A stretch of DNA of 64,000 nucleotides from Rhinopomastus cyanomelas (lineage: Eukaryota; Chordata; Aves; Bucerotiformes; Rhinopomastidae). Of the stretch, positions 21,748 through 32,604 are shown piece after piece. Location: assembly GCA_013400115.1 (NCBI GenBank), contig VXBP01003389.1:723255-787254 (forward strand), read 5' to 3'. The notes beneath the pieces were generated by a model. It was not told the origin of the DNA. It did no database searches and worked only from the letters and a program-made list of their open reading frames with translations. How positions within the stretch are numbered: the first letter of the stretch is position 1; every line of letters starts with the position of its first letter. The translations under genes were made by a program, and so were the position numbers.

Positions 21748-21858
21748 TCACTGAATCACAGCACATTAGGGATTGGAAAGGACATGGAAAGATCATCCAG
21801 TCCAATCCCCCTGCCAGAGCAGGATCACCTAGACCAAGTCACACAGGAACATCTCCAC
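21748..21858 (-). mobile_element. short CR1 3' tail (right arm of inverted pair)
   Basis: 'CACTGAATCACAGCACATTA' through 'ACACAGGAACATCTCCA'. It is truncated at almost the same CR1 position as its partner at 21609-21717. Confidence 0.9.
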
Positions 21859-23549
21859 ATTATGAGGAAGGATAAACCTCAGTGCTGTGGTTGTAGATGT
21901 CTCAAGCAAAGGGATTCCTCTCCCACAAACACCAACAGTGAGTGGTGCGTGATGACCCAGAGGGCAGCTGAACTCTGCACAGCAGCATGAGATGGACAGA
22001 GGAGAACAAATGGCTACGGGGGAAGAATAAACTGTGGTTGTTTACATCTCGTGTCTGAGTCAGCCAGAAGCTGAAAGGTCAGCTTTCCTCGTAGGAAGAT
22101 GATGCTTGTTGCTAGCATCCCATTTCAGGCCCGAGGACAAGTCAGATGGCTGAAGGGATGCCTGGACTTCTAAAACTGTTAGTATTTTTAACTGAGTGTA
22201 GGTGGGTAGTAGGAGGCAGTTGGTAGCCCTGGCATTGCTGCTGTTGTATGACACTGTCTCCCTGGAGAGTGGCTGCACAGCTCTGGACAGCTGCAGGCAG
22301 ACTTTGGGATTGAGTAAACCACCCAAAGGGCATAACTTCAGACCTTTCCAAAATGAGTAGCTCTTGGAGCTTAGAGGGTTCATAAGTGTCAGGAAAGGGT
22401 CTGTTTCCAGGACCTTGGAAGTGCATTTGTTGGCTTTGTGCTGCCCAGTCTCTGTATGGAAGTAGCTCTCTTATTTGACAGGTTCTGAACCATGAAGTCG
22501 CATGCGGTGGCTTTGCTGCTGTTTAAAATCTGATAACTGGAACCATTGAAGATAGTGGATTTGGAAATGAGGTGCTGCACTCTGTCCACAGGCTGGGAGA
22601 AGCATGAGGCTACTAGGATTTCAGGGGAATCTGTCCCAGTGTCTCATGTACTTCGAAGTTAAGTAATGCCTTCTCCTACAGAAGAAATTGCAAGTACTTT
22701 AGTAGAAAGAGTGAGTGAATATTGCTGCCTGTAGTGGCGTTTGCATTTTGAACTTCCTCTGGTGCTCTATGAGCACCTACCACCATTTCTGGGGACATGG
22801 TTTCTTGGTTATGCAAGCTGCTGTGGCAGCAGGGTGCAGCTCCAGAAGGAGAGTGTGGACTTGCTTTTTCCCTTACTCCTGACTGTGCTGAGTAGCTGGA
22901 TCAGCCCAGGACATGGTCAACCTTCTGCAGGTGCTCTTGGGCTTTGGTGCAGCCCAGTGCCCAACAGAGACCTGGGGAGAAGTTTGCTGCTCCTGTGGTA
23001 TGGGAGAGCAAAATGGGGTTGGAAAATCTTTCCCTCGTGCCCTACAAGGGAAAGTTCTATAACAGAAGCCCTAAAATAGTCCATTCTTGCCCTTGAATAT
23101 CTTCCCTAAAAGGAATGGAGAGAAGATGTGCAAAAGCTTAGTAGCAGAGCAAGGAGGATTAAGGTGTGGGGGGATGTTTACTATTTATTGTCTCTTCCTT
23201 GGCAGCTGCTGGTTCTTCAGGCTTTTTTATAGCTGTGCGTGAGACTCTGTTTGCTGGTGCTTTTAATTACAAGACACTCCTGAGTTGCCTCATCTACTCT
23301 ATGGGGTGGGTTTCAGAAGTCTGTCCAGTCATTTGTCAGCTTGATGTAAACTGAAATTGTCCCTGCTCTGAAGCACCACATGGAACACTTGAGCTTTCCT
23401 GGGAATTTGCAGCTCTCATTGATGAATTTTGAAGGACCTCTTCACCATGGGACTTTGGGGTAGGAAAAGCATCTCCTGTTAGTGTTGCTTATTCAAGCTG
23501 GTGATGCACTAGATGTCTCACCAAATGCTGGCTCCCCAGCTTTAGGTAG
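21859..23549. other. unique non-coding DNA
   Basis: Nothing recognised. Frames such as 22060-22383 and 22142-22426 overlap each other on the same strand in different frames and show no domain. Confidence 0.5.
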
Positions 23550-24303
23550 GATCATATCCAGGTGGGTTTCAAATGTCTCCAGAGAACAGGACTCCACACC
23601 CCCTTCCAGGGCTCTGTCACCCTCACTGGGAAGAAGTTCCTCCTCATATTGATGTGGAACCTCCTGTGTTCCAGCTCACACCCATTGCCCCTTGTCCTAT
23701 CATTAGATGCCACTGAGCACAGCCTGTCTCCACCCTCCTGACACTCACTCTTCACATATTTATCAACCTTAATGGGGGTCACTCCTCAGTCTCCTTTTCT
23801 CCAAGCTCAAGAGACCAAGCTCCCTCAGCCTTTCCTTATCATGGAGAGGCTCCACTCCCTTCCACTGGAACATAGAAGGTATCATATAAATATGAGAAGG
23901 AACTACTTCCCAGTGAGGGTGACAGTGCACTGGAACAGGCTGCCCAGGGGGGTTGTGGAGTCTCCATCACTGGAAATGTTCAAGACCCACCTGGATGTGT
24001 TCCTGTGTGACTTGGTCTAGGTGATCCTGCTGTGTCAGGGGGTTTGGACTAGACAGTCTTTTGAGGTCCCTTCCAGTCTGTTATGATTCTATGATCATAT
24101 TAGTGGCTCTGTGCTGGACTTTCTCCAGCAGCTCTGTGTCCTTCTGGAACTGAGTGGCCCAGAACTGGACACAATATTCCACATGTGGTCTCACCAGGGC
24201 AAAGCAGAGTGGGAGGAGAACCTCTCCACCTACTAACCACCCCGCTTCTGATCAAACCCAGGATGCCATTGGCCTTCTTGGCCACAAGGGCTCATTGCTG
24301 GCT
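23550..24303 (-). mobile_element. CR1, long copy split by an opposite-strand CR1
   Basis: The left half (23550-23864) runs from CATATCCAGGTGGG to 'GAGGCTCCACTCCCTTCC'. The right half (24095-24303) resumes with 'TCATATTAGTGGCTCTGTGC' and ends at 'CACAAGGGCTCATTGCTGGC'. Joined coverage is about 520 bp. The element lacks its own 3'-most 90 bp or so, unusual for CR1, whose 3' end is normally kept. The minus-strand frame carries [15 protein letters not shown] and [13 protein letters not shown] motifs. Confidence 0.93.
23865..24094 (+). mobile_element. younger CR1 inserted in reverse into another CR1
   Basis: 'CTGGAACATAGAAGGTATCA' through 'GTTATGATTCTATGA', 230 bp. Both junctions fall inside an uninterrupted CR1 motif of the host (CTCCCTTC / TCATATTAGTGGCTC), so the order of events is unambiguous. 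No clear target duplication is visible. Confidence 0.92.
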
Positions 24304-25021
24304 TTTGGGGCAGAGCAGAGTTAAACTCGTCCCGTGACAGCAGCAGTAGATGAAACAGTGTTGGAACATCCACGGGGAAAAACTGAAGCTAGTGGACTTG
24401 GAAGAGTCCAGGCTCTTGTGCCTGGCACTCAGCACTGCTCCTCATGAGCTGCAGCAGGGTTTTTTGTTCACATGCTGTTACTGCAGAAGTTGTAAATATT
24501 TATAACCTACGGGCTCAGGGGAAGGTATTTACCAGCACAACGTGCAACTGGAAACTGAACTGCGTCTGACTGGGATGGGTTTAATCCAAGGGGCTGTTAG
24601 TGGGGGTTTTTCTCCTCACGTTTGTGTATGTTAGCTTAAAAATTCTGGGAAACGGGCCCCTGTGCATGATGAGGGTGAGAGGATGCTAAAAACATACTGG
24701 TGAGTCACATCTGCTTGTGTGACCTGGTCTCCTGCCTGTCAGCTTGGTGGAGGGGCTCCCAGTTACTTGTAAAGCTCAGCCCTTCAAGTTGCTTTTCCTC
24801 TGCTCTTTAAATCTCTGGGTCTCTGCCAGTCCCAGCTAGGGGCAAGTGCAGGACTCCTCTCATTTCCCCCATCTCCATCATCCCTGAAGATATGTGGGTT
24901 GAGGCTGCAGGAGTTGCCTCATGAGGTTAAAAGTGTCAAGCCTTTCTGGGGGACCCCCATGCTGGGTATCCACTTGCCCCCCTCTCCTTCCTGCTGGGAA
25001 AGTGCTTTGCTTTGTCCCCAA
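24304..25021. other. unique non-coding DNA
   Basis: Nothing recognised in about 700 bp. Confidence 0.5.
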
Positions 25022-25140
25022 GAGTTTAAAACCCATCTGGATATGTTCCTGTGCAACTGGATCTAGGGCATCCTGCTCTGGCAGGGGGATTGGACTAGAT
25101 GATCTTTCGAGGTCCCTTCCAATCCCTAAAGTTCTGTGAA
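25022..25140 (+). mobile_element. short CR1 3' tail
   Basis: 'GTTTAAAACCCATCTGGATA' through 'CCTAAAGTTCTGTGAA'. Its tail directly abuts an older minus-strand CR1 (25141-25325), suggesting insertion at that element's 3' end. Confidence 0.9.
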
Positions 25141-25325
25141 GTTCAACCATTCATCCTACAACCCCAAACCACTAAACATCTCTTGAAACACCATGCCTGC
25201 CCATTTGTTGAATCTCTCCAGAGATGGTGCCTCCACCCTCATCCTGGGCAGCGTGTTCTAAGACCTCCCCACTCTTTCTGGGAAGAAGATTTTCCTAAAT
25301 ATCCTCAGGTTCCTGGCTGAAGGGA
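25141..25325 (-). mobile_element. older diverged CR1
   Basis: 'GAGATGGTGCCTCCACCCTC', 'ATCCTGGGCAGCGTGTTCTA' and 'CCCCACTCTTTCTGGGAAGA' match the CR1 body in reverse orientation with many differences. Its 3' tail is missing or displaced by the neighbouring insertion. A stray 'GAATCATAGACTCATTC' at 25391-25410 may be another CR1 scrap. Confidence 0.75.
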
Positions 25326-26023
25326 GAGGCTGGTGCTTCCCTGCAGCTCTACTCAGGGTCATCAGAGCCTTAGAGCTTTTCAGTTCTTCTTAGAATCATA
25401 GACTCATTCTTCCATCCACAGTTGCATAAGGATCAGTCTCCCTTATTCATATTCAGACAAAAACAAAGTGGAGGATCCCCATGTGCTAAATACACTTTGG
25501 GGCATCTCTGGCTTATCTGAGGAGGCTTGTTCTTGGGCAACGTTTTGCAGAGGCAAGCAACTGCTTTGTTTTATGAAATGTGCATTTAAAGAGCGCGTGT
25601 GCCATTTGGTCACCAGCTGGCTCAGCCTGAAAACCAAAGGCCCTCTCTGACTTCATAAGTTTTCAACTCATGTGTGGCACCTACGGAGCCTGACTTAGTG
25701 GAGAAGTTTTCCAGTAATAATAGTGTCATTATAAGGATGAAAATAAGCACATGAGTCACCGAGCAGGATTAAACACATGGGGAGACTGTCAGCTTTTTGA
25801 CTATGTGGAGTATTTGGAAGCTGATGGATGGTTTCTCATAACCAACTCATATTCTTAGGGGTTCAAGAAGTGAAATGTTATTACCTTGCTGAATAAAATA
25901 GCAGGCATCTGCTGTATTGAACTTTGAAATTAATTCTCTATGATTTAATTGCCCTTCCTTTCAAATGTCAGTGAGCAACCTACACACAAAGTAATATCCT
26001 GAGAAGATGGTGAGTACTCACCA
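25326..26023. other. unique non-coding DNA
   Basis: Nothing recognised. Two facing frames at 25443-25650 are shadows of one another. Confidence 0.5.
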
Positions 26024-26254
26024 GAGATCACACAGCATTAGCGGTTGGAAGGGACCTCAAAAGATCATCTAGACCAATCCCCCTGCCACAGCAGGATCAC
26101 CTAGACCAAGTTGCACAGGAACATGTCCAGGTGGGTTTTAAACACCTCAGGAGAAGGAGACTCCACAACCCCCCTGGGCAGCCTGTTCCAGTGCTCCATC
26201 ACCCTCACTGGGAAGAAGCTCCTTCTGAGATTTACATAGAACCTCCTACATTCC
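26024..26254 (-). mobile_element. CR1 3' fragment
   Basis: 'GATCACACAGCATTAGCGGT' through 'CATAGAACCTCCTACATTCC', about 230 bp. It has a 5-base variant cluster 'AAACACCTCAGGAGAAGG' where most copies read AAATGTCTCCAGAG. Confidence 0.92.
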
Positions 26255-26459
26255 TGAGTTGGAGTTGAGGCATGAGGAATGAAAAGAGAAAGTGCAGGTT
26301 ATATCTAAGAGTTGACTCCCCGGGGTCTGTGATTTGATCTGCCATTCCTTGATTTTATCAAATCAAACTTGCAGTTGTCACTAAGCTTTGCAAGTAGTTA
26401 ATGATAAATTAGGAGAACAGGGATTCCTCTTCTCCCAGGCTGGAAGAGGCCATGTCTTT

Positions 26460-26518
26460 GGGGGATTGGACTAGATGATCTGTTGAAGCCACTCAAATCC
26501 CTAATATTCTGTGATTCC
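26460..26518 (+). mobile_element. very short, diverged CR1 tail
   Basis: Only the last 59 bp: 'GGGGGATTGGACTAGATGAT' then 'CTAATATTCTGTGATTCC', with an altered middle (GTTGAAGCCACTCAAATCC). Confidence 0.8.
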
Positions 26519-28059
26519 TTCTGTGGTTGCTCATAACCTCATCATTACGAAGAAGTGAGGCAACATCTGCCTCCCCCGTACAGTAGTAGTGTCCAGGGGA
26601 GGTGTGAGTGCTCGTGGCTCTGGTTTCTGTTTGCTGAACGCTGGTACCTGTTGTTCATGGGAACCAATTCCTACCTTCCAGTTGATATTTTTTTTAATGC
26701 CTATTTCTTAGGTGTTTTTGTCAACTGGGAGACATCAAAGCTGCTCTGCCCAGGAAAAACAAGTGAGATAGTGAATAGCAATTGTTTCAAATTAGATCTT
26801 AATGGGGTGCAGATGTCGAGCTGTGCCTGCTAGAACTGCTTTGAAACTACAGATGGTCTCCTAGTTCAGGGGTAAGAGAGGGGCTGGGAGGCTTTTTGGT
26901 TTCATTTTCCCTCCTGTGCCATTTGCATGACACATTAGATTAGGGCTGAATGTAAATGAAGAGGTAGTACCCTGCTTGGGTCTCTGGTCTGGTGTGGAGC
27001 TGGGTTTAGCAGAGCAGGTTTAGTGAAGCGGTGGGACTTGATGTATTACACACACCTCTGCTTCTCCTGTGCCTTGGGTATTGCCTTTGGAGGAGCAAAA
27101 TTAAACCTGCAGTTTAACATTGCAAATGGAGGAGAGCAGAGGGGCTGTAAAAGACCCAGAGATGTCCTGACTGAGCAGACTTTTCCTGCTCGGAAAGGTA
27201 CCGTCGTATTTTAATCGGGCTGGCACCAAACTGTCCTGTTTAAAAACACACATGGTCTTCTCTCTTCTGTCAAACCCAGTGAAATGTAAAATGTGCCTTC
27301 TCCTACTAGTTCGTGCATCCAGCTCATGCGTTTTACTGCTCGCTGGGGTGAATCTCAATAAATAACTGGGAACAAGATCAAAGGCCCATCTTTAAAAGCC
27401 TGCCTGTTCATAAATGCTCATGGTTGCTGGAAGAGATGATTGTGCATGTTGGAGGACAGGGCTTGGTCTGAACACAATGTGTGTGACGCGTGTAAGCCCT
27501 GCTGTAAAAGACATCGTGTTCGGGTGGCTTTTCTCCTGTCCTGAAGGTTCCGAACCTCCAGAGCTTGGCTGAGCTCAGCAGGGGTTTCAGGCTATTTGCA
27601 CTCTTATCAGGATAAGTGGGAAGCCCTGAAGCGTGTGTTTGAGCTACTTCAACACCTCGATGAGCAGAGGGATGTGGTTCTTGCTGCCTGTGTCCTGCCT
27701 CATTGGATAGTCCCAGCAGATTTGGCTCCTCTGTCAACAAAGCTCCCATTGCCTGCTGTGAAAGAGGAATTTCCCCCAGAAAGGAGGGAACAGCAACAGT
27801 GCTTGTGCCTTGTGTGGCTCCTTATCTCCAGGCTACATTTCTCTGGTGCTCTTTGCACCCTTGGTGTTAGCCCTCCTGGGAATGAATGTGAAATGAAGCC
27901 CTTAGTGGTGCTTTGATGTGGTCCCCTGCCTTTCTCCTCCAGTGTTGTGTTAAGCCTTTTAAAACTAGAGAGATAAATACCCTCTCTAGGGCTGTAAAGG
28001 CACTAACTAAATCTTCAGGAATGAGGTTGCACATTGTTAGCTCAAAATCCAAGTTAGAG
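26519..28059. other. unique non-coding DNA
   Basis: No exon recognised. Frames at 27101-27358, 27408-27749 and 27596-27916 overlap on opposite strands without any domain signature. Confidence 0.5.
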
Positions 28060-28356
28060 TTTGGAAAAGACCTCTAAAGATCATCTAGACCAATCCCCCT
28101 GTTAGAGCAGAATCGCCTAGACCAAGTCACACAGGAACATGTCCAGATGGGTTTTAAATGTCTCCAGAGAATGAGACTCCACAAGTGTCCTGGCAGCCCC
28201 TTCCAGTGCTCTGTCACCCTCATGGAGAAGTTCTTTCTCATATCCAGCTCACACCCACTGCCCCTTGCCCTATCACTAGATGTCACTGAGCAGAGCCTGG
28301 CTCCATCCTCCTGACACTCACCCTTCACATATTTATCAGCGTTGAGGTCACCCCTC
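28060..28356 (-). mobile_element. CR1 3' part of a chimeric element
   Basis: 'TTTGGAAAAGACCTCTAAAG' through 'GTTGAGGTCACCCCTCAGTC'. The middle has lost the usual ATTGATGTGGAACCTCC stretch ('TTCTCATATCCAGCTCACAC'). At CCCTCAGTC, where sibling copies continue 'TCCTTTTCTCCAAGCTC', the sequence switches to a non-CR1 block shared with 32138-32242. Confidence 0.92.
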
Positions 28357-28456
28357 AGTCAGTAGGGTTGAGGTTCATCTGCTGCCCAGTGTCTCCCTGC
28401 AGTGTGAGGAGGAATGTGTGATGGGTATGATCCTGATAAGGGGTCAAGGTTGTTGG
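28357..28456 (-). repeat. non-CR1 leader block fused to CR1 (copy A)
   Basis: Read on the minus strand, this 100-bp block aligns without gaps to 32143-32242, with about 11 mismatches in 101 bases. It joins CR1 at the same internal position in both copies. Motifs include 'GGATCATACCCATCACAC' and 'GCAGGGAGACACTGGGCAGC'. At least two reading frames are open to a stop near the junction, so I cannot say whether it derives from coding DNA. It is not a repeat I recognise. Confidence 0.8.
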
Positions 28457-29012
28457 TCTGGCCGTGGGTTTGATTGTGTGGATGAAATGTTTGGGGAAAA
28501 CAACAGCGGTTTTGTTCCTGGTAGAGAGATGGAGATGCCAAGACTGTCCCATCCGGTGCCCCTCTAGAAAGAGAGACCAGATGGCATTTATGAATTTTAT
28601 AGGACAGAAGAAAAGCTTTGTAGTTTAAAACCTATGGGAAACGGTGTGTTGGGGGGAGCAGACACAGTTTGGAAACACACATCATGAAAAGCTTTGGCTC
28701 TTTTAATTAAGACTGAGGGTTTAATGAAATGCTAACTCAAAGCGAAGCTTTTATTTGTGTGATGACATCCAGTTTACAACAGTGTCAGAACAGCACTTTG
28801 CATCAAAGCCTCAATCTGTTGTTAAATGTTTCCTTTCCAATGAGTGTTCAGCTGAGCAGATTTAGCCCACAAGCTGGAAGAGTCTCTAAGTAGTAAAGGA
28901 AGAGATGATGCAGCATCATACAGGCTTGGAGATGGGTTGGCCCCAAGACCAACGTTACGATCCAGTTGTGATTTGTGTTGGTGCAGCGGTGACTTTGGGA
29001 AAATACTAATGG
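28457..29012. other. unique DNA, possibly further leader of the chimeric CR1
   Basis: An open minus-strand frame from the leader block extends to 28541-28552, and the chimeric transcript may reach this far or further. Only one copy is in the window, so the left limit of the element cannot be set. Nothing else recognised. Confidence 0.4.
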
Positions 29013-29115
29013 GATTGTAGGGTTGGAAGGGACCAACCCTCCCTGTAACAAGCAGACACACCTCTCACTAGACCAGAGTACCCAGAGCCCCATAGAGATG
29101 GACTTCAAATGTATT
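29013..29115 (-). mobile_element. old CR1 3' end
   Basis: 'GGGATTGTAGGGTTGGAAGG' with 'CACTAGACCAGAGTACCCAG' and 'CCCCATAGAGATGGACTTCA'. The layout is that of a diverged avian CR1 terminus of a family different from the abundant one. Part of the central region is lost. Confidence 0.6.
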
Positions 29116-29434
29116 ACTGGCATTAGCCATTCTTGACAAATTCATTGTGAACTGCAGCCTGCACAGCTTTTCTTCGAGAGGGCTCACGGGGGGATAGTAT
29201 CTGATCTCTGAAAATAGCATTGTCTTCAAATACAAGTCAACATGTCATTAGGATGTTGGGTATGGGTGTGCATTGCCTGGGCCTGGACAGAGGAATAGTT
29301 GGTATAAAGATGGCCTGACCCTCCTTAGATCCTCAGGGCTGGAGCTATTGATCCCGGTGAAGCCACTCGGACACTTGAGTGCACAATGCAGATGTGTGAT
29401 GGCCACTTATTCACAGAATATTCGTGAGGTTTCC
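29116..29434. other. unique non-coding DNA
   Basis: Nothing recognised in about 320 bp. Confidence 0.5.
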
Positions 29435-29660
29435 CAGAATACTAGGGATTGGAAGAGACCTTGAAAGATCATCCAGTCCAATCCCTCTGCCACAGCAGGA
29501 TCACCTAGATCAAGTCACACAGGAATATGTCCAGGCAGGCTTCAAACATATCCAGAGAAGGAGGCTCCACAATTCCTCTGGGGAGCCCCTTCCAGTGCTC
29601 TGTCACCTTCACCATGAAGAAGTTCCTTCTCATATTGATGTGGAACCTTCTGTGTTCCAG
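29435..29660 (-). mobile_element. CR1 3' fragment
   Basis: 'CAGAATACTAGGGATTGGAA' through 'GGAACCTTCTGTGTTCCAGC', 226 bp, ending abruptly at CATCTTGG. Confidence 0.93.
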
Positions 29661-30256
29661 CATCTTGGAAGAGCTGTAGACGCAGTGTAGTTGGCAGCGG
29701 CCATTTGTTGATCAGCAAGTCAGTAGTCACTAATAGAAATTTATCCTCTGGTTTTGTCTTCGAGATAAATCCTGTGAGATTTTGTGTGGTTTGATGTGAT
29801 TGCATAGGAGCAACAGGGCTGCAGCCTCTGCTCTGGATAGCAGATGTCTGACACCTCCAGATCACAGATTAGGTTCTTTTAAAGCTAGAAAGAATTATTA
29901 GGGTTGTTAAGTGTGTGTTGGATACCTCCCACTGCAGGACTTCTTCCAGAAACCAGATTAAAAACCTCTCATTTTAGAGAGGTATCTAATCTCCTCTGTA
30001 AGGCTCTAAGCAGGAGCAAGTCATCCATCACGGGCTGTGCCATGCAAGCAGTGATGGGCCGACAGCAGAGAGCTCACATTTGGGTTTGGAGCAGCACCTA
30101 GACTTTGCATTCTTGCCCAGAGCTTATCTGGCAAACTCAGACCACTGGAGCCTGGTGAATTGAGCACGAGAGCTAACGTGAGCAGGCTCCTTCCTCACGT
30201 GGCTGCACGGGAGCTGCTTGGCTGTTTTTCATGTGTTTGGGTGCTGAGCAGACCCA
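29661..30256. other. unique non-coding DNA
   Basis: Nothing recognised. Confidence 0.5.
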
Positions 30257-30341
30257 TGTCTGGTCTGGGTGATCCTGCTGTGTCAGGGGGATTGGACTAG
30301 ATGATCTTTCGAGGTCCCTTCCAATCCCTAATGATTCTATG
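30257..30341 (+). mobile_element. short CR1 3' tail
   Basis: 'GTCTGGTCTGGGTGATCCTG' through 'CCCTAATGATTCTATG', 85 bp, nearly identical to the abundant consensus, so probably recent. Confidence 0.9.
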
Positions 30342-32032
30342 TCTGGGCTTTGCGGAGAGTCTGAGGGCAGGTGCTGGTGTTTCATACCAGATGTTGATGC
30401 TCTGCTTAGTCCATCCCTTTCCCTTGTGTGTCCTATGTGGACCCAAGTAACTGCCAACGTTTGGTGAGGAAATCAAATGCTCAAAACAGTCTCTTTATCC
30501 ATTACTTTGGGTTTAATCTGCTAGAGGATTCAGTATGAGTTCAGTGTTCTCTTTTCTTCATCCATCTGTTTGGCCCTCTACGCTGAACGTGAGGGGGTGT
30601 GTAAGAGAGGCAGCGTGTGCCGAACGGAGGCAGCGTGTGAGCGTCCCAGCTCGTGTCAGCAGCTGCTTTTGAATGTCATGAGTGGAAAGTGAGAAGCTGC
30701 TGTGACATAAGAACCTGTCACCGCCAGCGAATGTCCTGGTGCCTGTGACAAAGAGGAGCACGGCAAGGGAGGAAGATTGAAAAGTACAAGATCAACGACC
30801 TGACTTCATGTTCTTCAGTGGGAGCTTGATCTACCCTTGGAGAAAATAGAGCAGTTCACTGGGGAAAGCCTGGATCGTGTCTTATTTGACAGACAAACCA
30901 CATCTGTGTTATCTGCTGTTCTTTAAATAAAAGATGTTTTCTAGGGATCTGAAACCTATCTGATCAAAAATGAACAGCTTCAGCCTTAAGTGGGACGTAA
31001 GTGGCTGTTGGTGGAGGACAGGGTGGAACTGAAATGGGCCGGAGCTGTGTTTGAAAGGTGGGACTATTGACAGGTTGGGTAGTCAGTGCTGTTGTGGTGT
31101 CTCCTGACAGGGCTGGGTAAGCTTGAAAAAAATCAGGTGGTGATAAAACGCAGCCATTATGTAGACATTAGCTGTTAATGAGGTGTTTTCTGACTGCTGA
31201 AAAGCTGAAGAAAGAGGTTTAGTGACACAGGAATCTTTCCTCTCCGCTCTTTGCACAAAGAACTTTTCTTTACAGGAATTTCTGTCATTAGGAGCTGACT
31301 TTGCTGGAGACTTTTTTTCTTTCTTAAGAAGCTCTCTGAACCTTTTGTAAGTGACGACTAATGAATTTTCCTGTTTGCTTTGCGTTTGTTTCAAATAAAT
31401 CTTCTCTGCAGTGGTCTTCAGAGGCTTTTCTTGGGTCTCTCAGACTGACAGCAGCCCCAGTGTCTCAGCCTCTCGTTTAGGTTTCTGCTTCCTTTGTTTC
31501 AGGTGTTGGCATGGAAAGTGGTCGAATTACCAAAAATGCGAAAATCTGGCCTCTCTAGGGTTGTGGTGAAAGAGCTTTAAAAAGGCAGGAGTGGCTTCTG
31601 CGTGCCCTCGCCATCATGGGAAAGAGCATCGTCCCGGGAGGGATGCCCCGAGATGCAAGTCGCTGGGGTGTGGGGTGGGAGTGTTGGTGGCATGAGCCTG
31701 GGCAGCTCGTTGCGACACAGCATCACGCAGGGGGTCGTGTCCCTGGCTGGTGGGGCTGTGGCTGAGCGAGGCGCCCGCCGGCACCGATTGCAGGGCCGCG
31801 CTGGGGCTGCCTCATTGTTGTGTTGGCTTTTAACTGCAGCCTGGCAGGACCGTGTGCTGCCCACTGACCTTCCCGGAGCAGGAATGCCAGCCGGACCCGC
31901 AGCCTTGTTTGTGATCTGCTCAGCTCCTAGTCTGAGAAGAAATCGCGTTGGGTTCAGAGCTGATGGATGCTCTGGCCTCGTGCATAGCCTAGGCTTGAGG
32001 TCAGGCAGAGGTGAGCTGTGGTGTGTGGTGGT
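30342..32032. other. unique DNA with a CpG-rich block
   Basis: No exon recognised. The CpG-rich part at 31590-31900 is listed separately. The rest includes 'GGCAGCGTGTG' repeated in near-tandem at 30608-30641, of no evident meaning. Confidence 0.5.
31590..31900. promoter_or_regulatory. CpG-rich block, possible orphan CpG island
   Basis: About 21 CpGs lie in 300 bp ('CATCGTCCCGGGAGG', 'AGGCGCCCGCCGGCACCG', 'GGGCCGCGCTGG'). Open frames of 167 codons (plus, 31602-32105) and 181 codons (minus, 31577-32122) overlap. Both are best explained by GC-rich composition, since neither resembles a known protein and both run into CR1 sequence at about 32033. Confidence 0.3.
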
Positions 32033-32137
32033 TAAGGGAGTGGAGCATCTCCCTGAGGAGGAAAAGGCTGAGGGAGCTGGGTGTCTAGCTTGGAAAAAAG
32101 ACTGAGAAGTGACCTCATTCATATTTATAAATATGAA
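32033..32137 (+). mobile_element. older CR1 body fragment, host of a chimeric insertion
   Basis: 'TTAAGGGAGTGGAGCATCTC', 'GGCTGAGGGAGCTGGGTGTC', 'GACTGAGAAGTGACCTCATT' and 'TATTTATAAATATGAAA'. It stops at AAATATGAAA. Its expected continuation (GTGAAGGGTGGG...) is replaced by the foreign block plus another CR1 that restarts at GACTGAGGG. Confidence 0.85.
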
Positions 32138-32242
32138 AAGACCAAGGACCTTGACCCATTACCAGGATCATACCCGTCACATGTTCCTCCTCACGCTGCA
32201 GGGAGACACTGGGCAGCAGGTGAACCTCATCCCTATTGACTG
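32138..32242 (+). repeat. non-CR1 leader block fused to CR1 (copy B)
   Basis: It aligns ungapped to the complement of 28357-28456 at about 89% identity, from AGACCA to the CCTATTGACTGAGGG junction. Outside the shared block and the CR1 body the two loci have unrelated flanks, so this is not a plain segmental duplication. Confidence 0.8.
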
Positions 32243-32604
32243 AGGGATGATCTCATTAATGTTTATAGATGTGTGAAGGGTGGGTGTCAGGAGGATGGAG
32301 CCAGGCTCTGCTCAGTGGCACCTAGTGATAGGACAAGGGGCAATGGGTGTGAGCTGGAACAGAGGAGGTTTCACATAAATATGAGAAGGATCTTATGATC
32401 CTATGATCTTCTTCCCAGTGAGGGTGACAAAGCCCTGGAAGGGGCTGCCCCAGGGGTGTTGGGGGGTCTCCTTCTCTGGAGGCATCCTAAAACCCACCTG
32501 GACGTGTTCCTTTGTGACTGGATCTAGGGGATCCTGCTGTGGCAGGGGGGTTGGACAATATGATCATTCAAGGTCCCTTCCAATCCCTGACATTGTGTGT
32601 TCTT
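32236..32604 (+). mobile_element. CR1 3' part of the chimeric element
   Basis: 'GACTGAGGGATGATCTCATT' through 'CCCTGACATTGTGTGTTCTT'. It includes a local oddity at 32388-32412, where a TCTTATGATCCTATGATC sequence is inserted in 'AGAAGGA/TCTTCCCAGTG'. The 5' end is the junction with the foreign leader rather than a bare truncation. Confidence 0.9.

Noticed and set aside
30608..30641. GGCAGCGTGTG occurring twice in near-tandem
   Set aside because: Only two short units with divergence around them; no sign of a longer tandem array.
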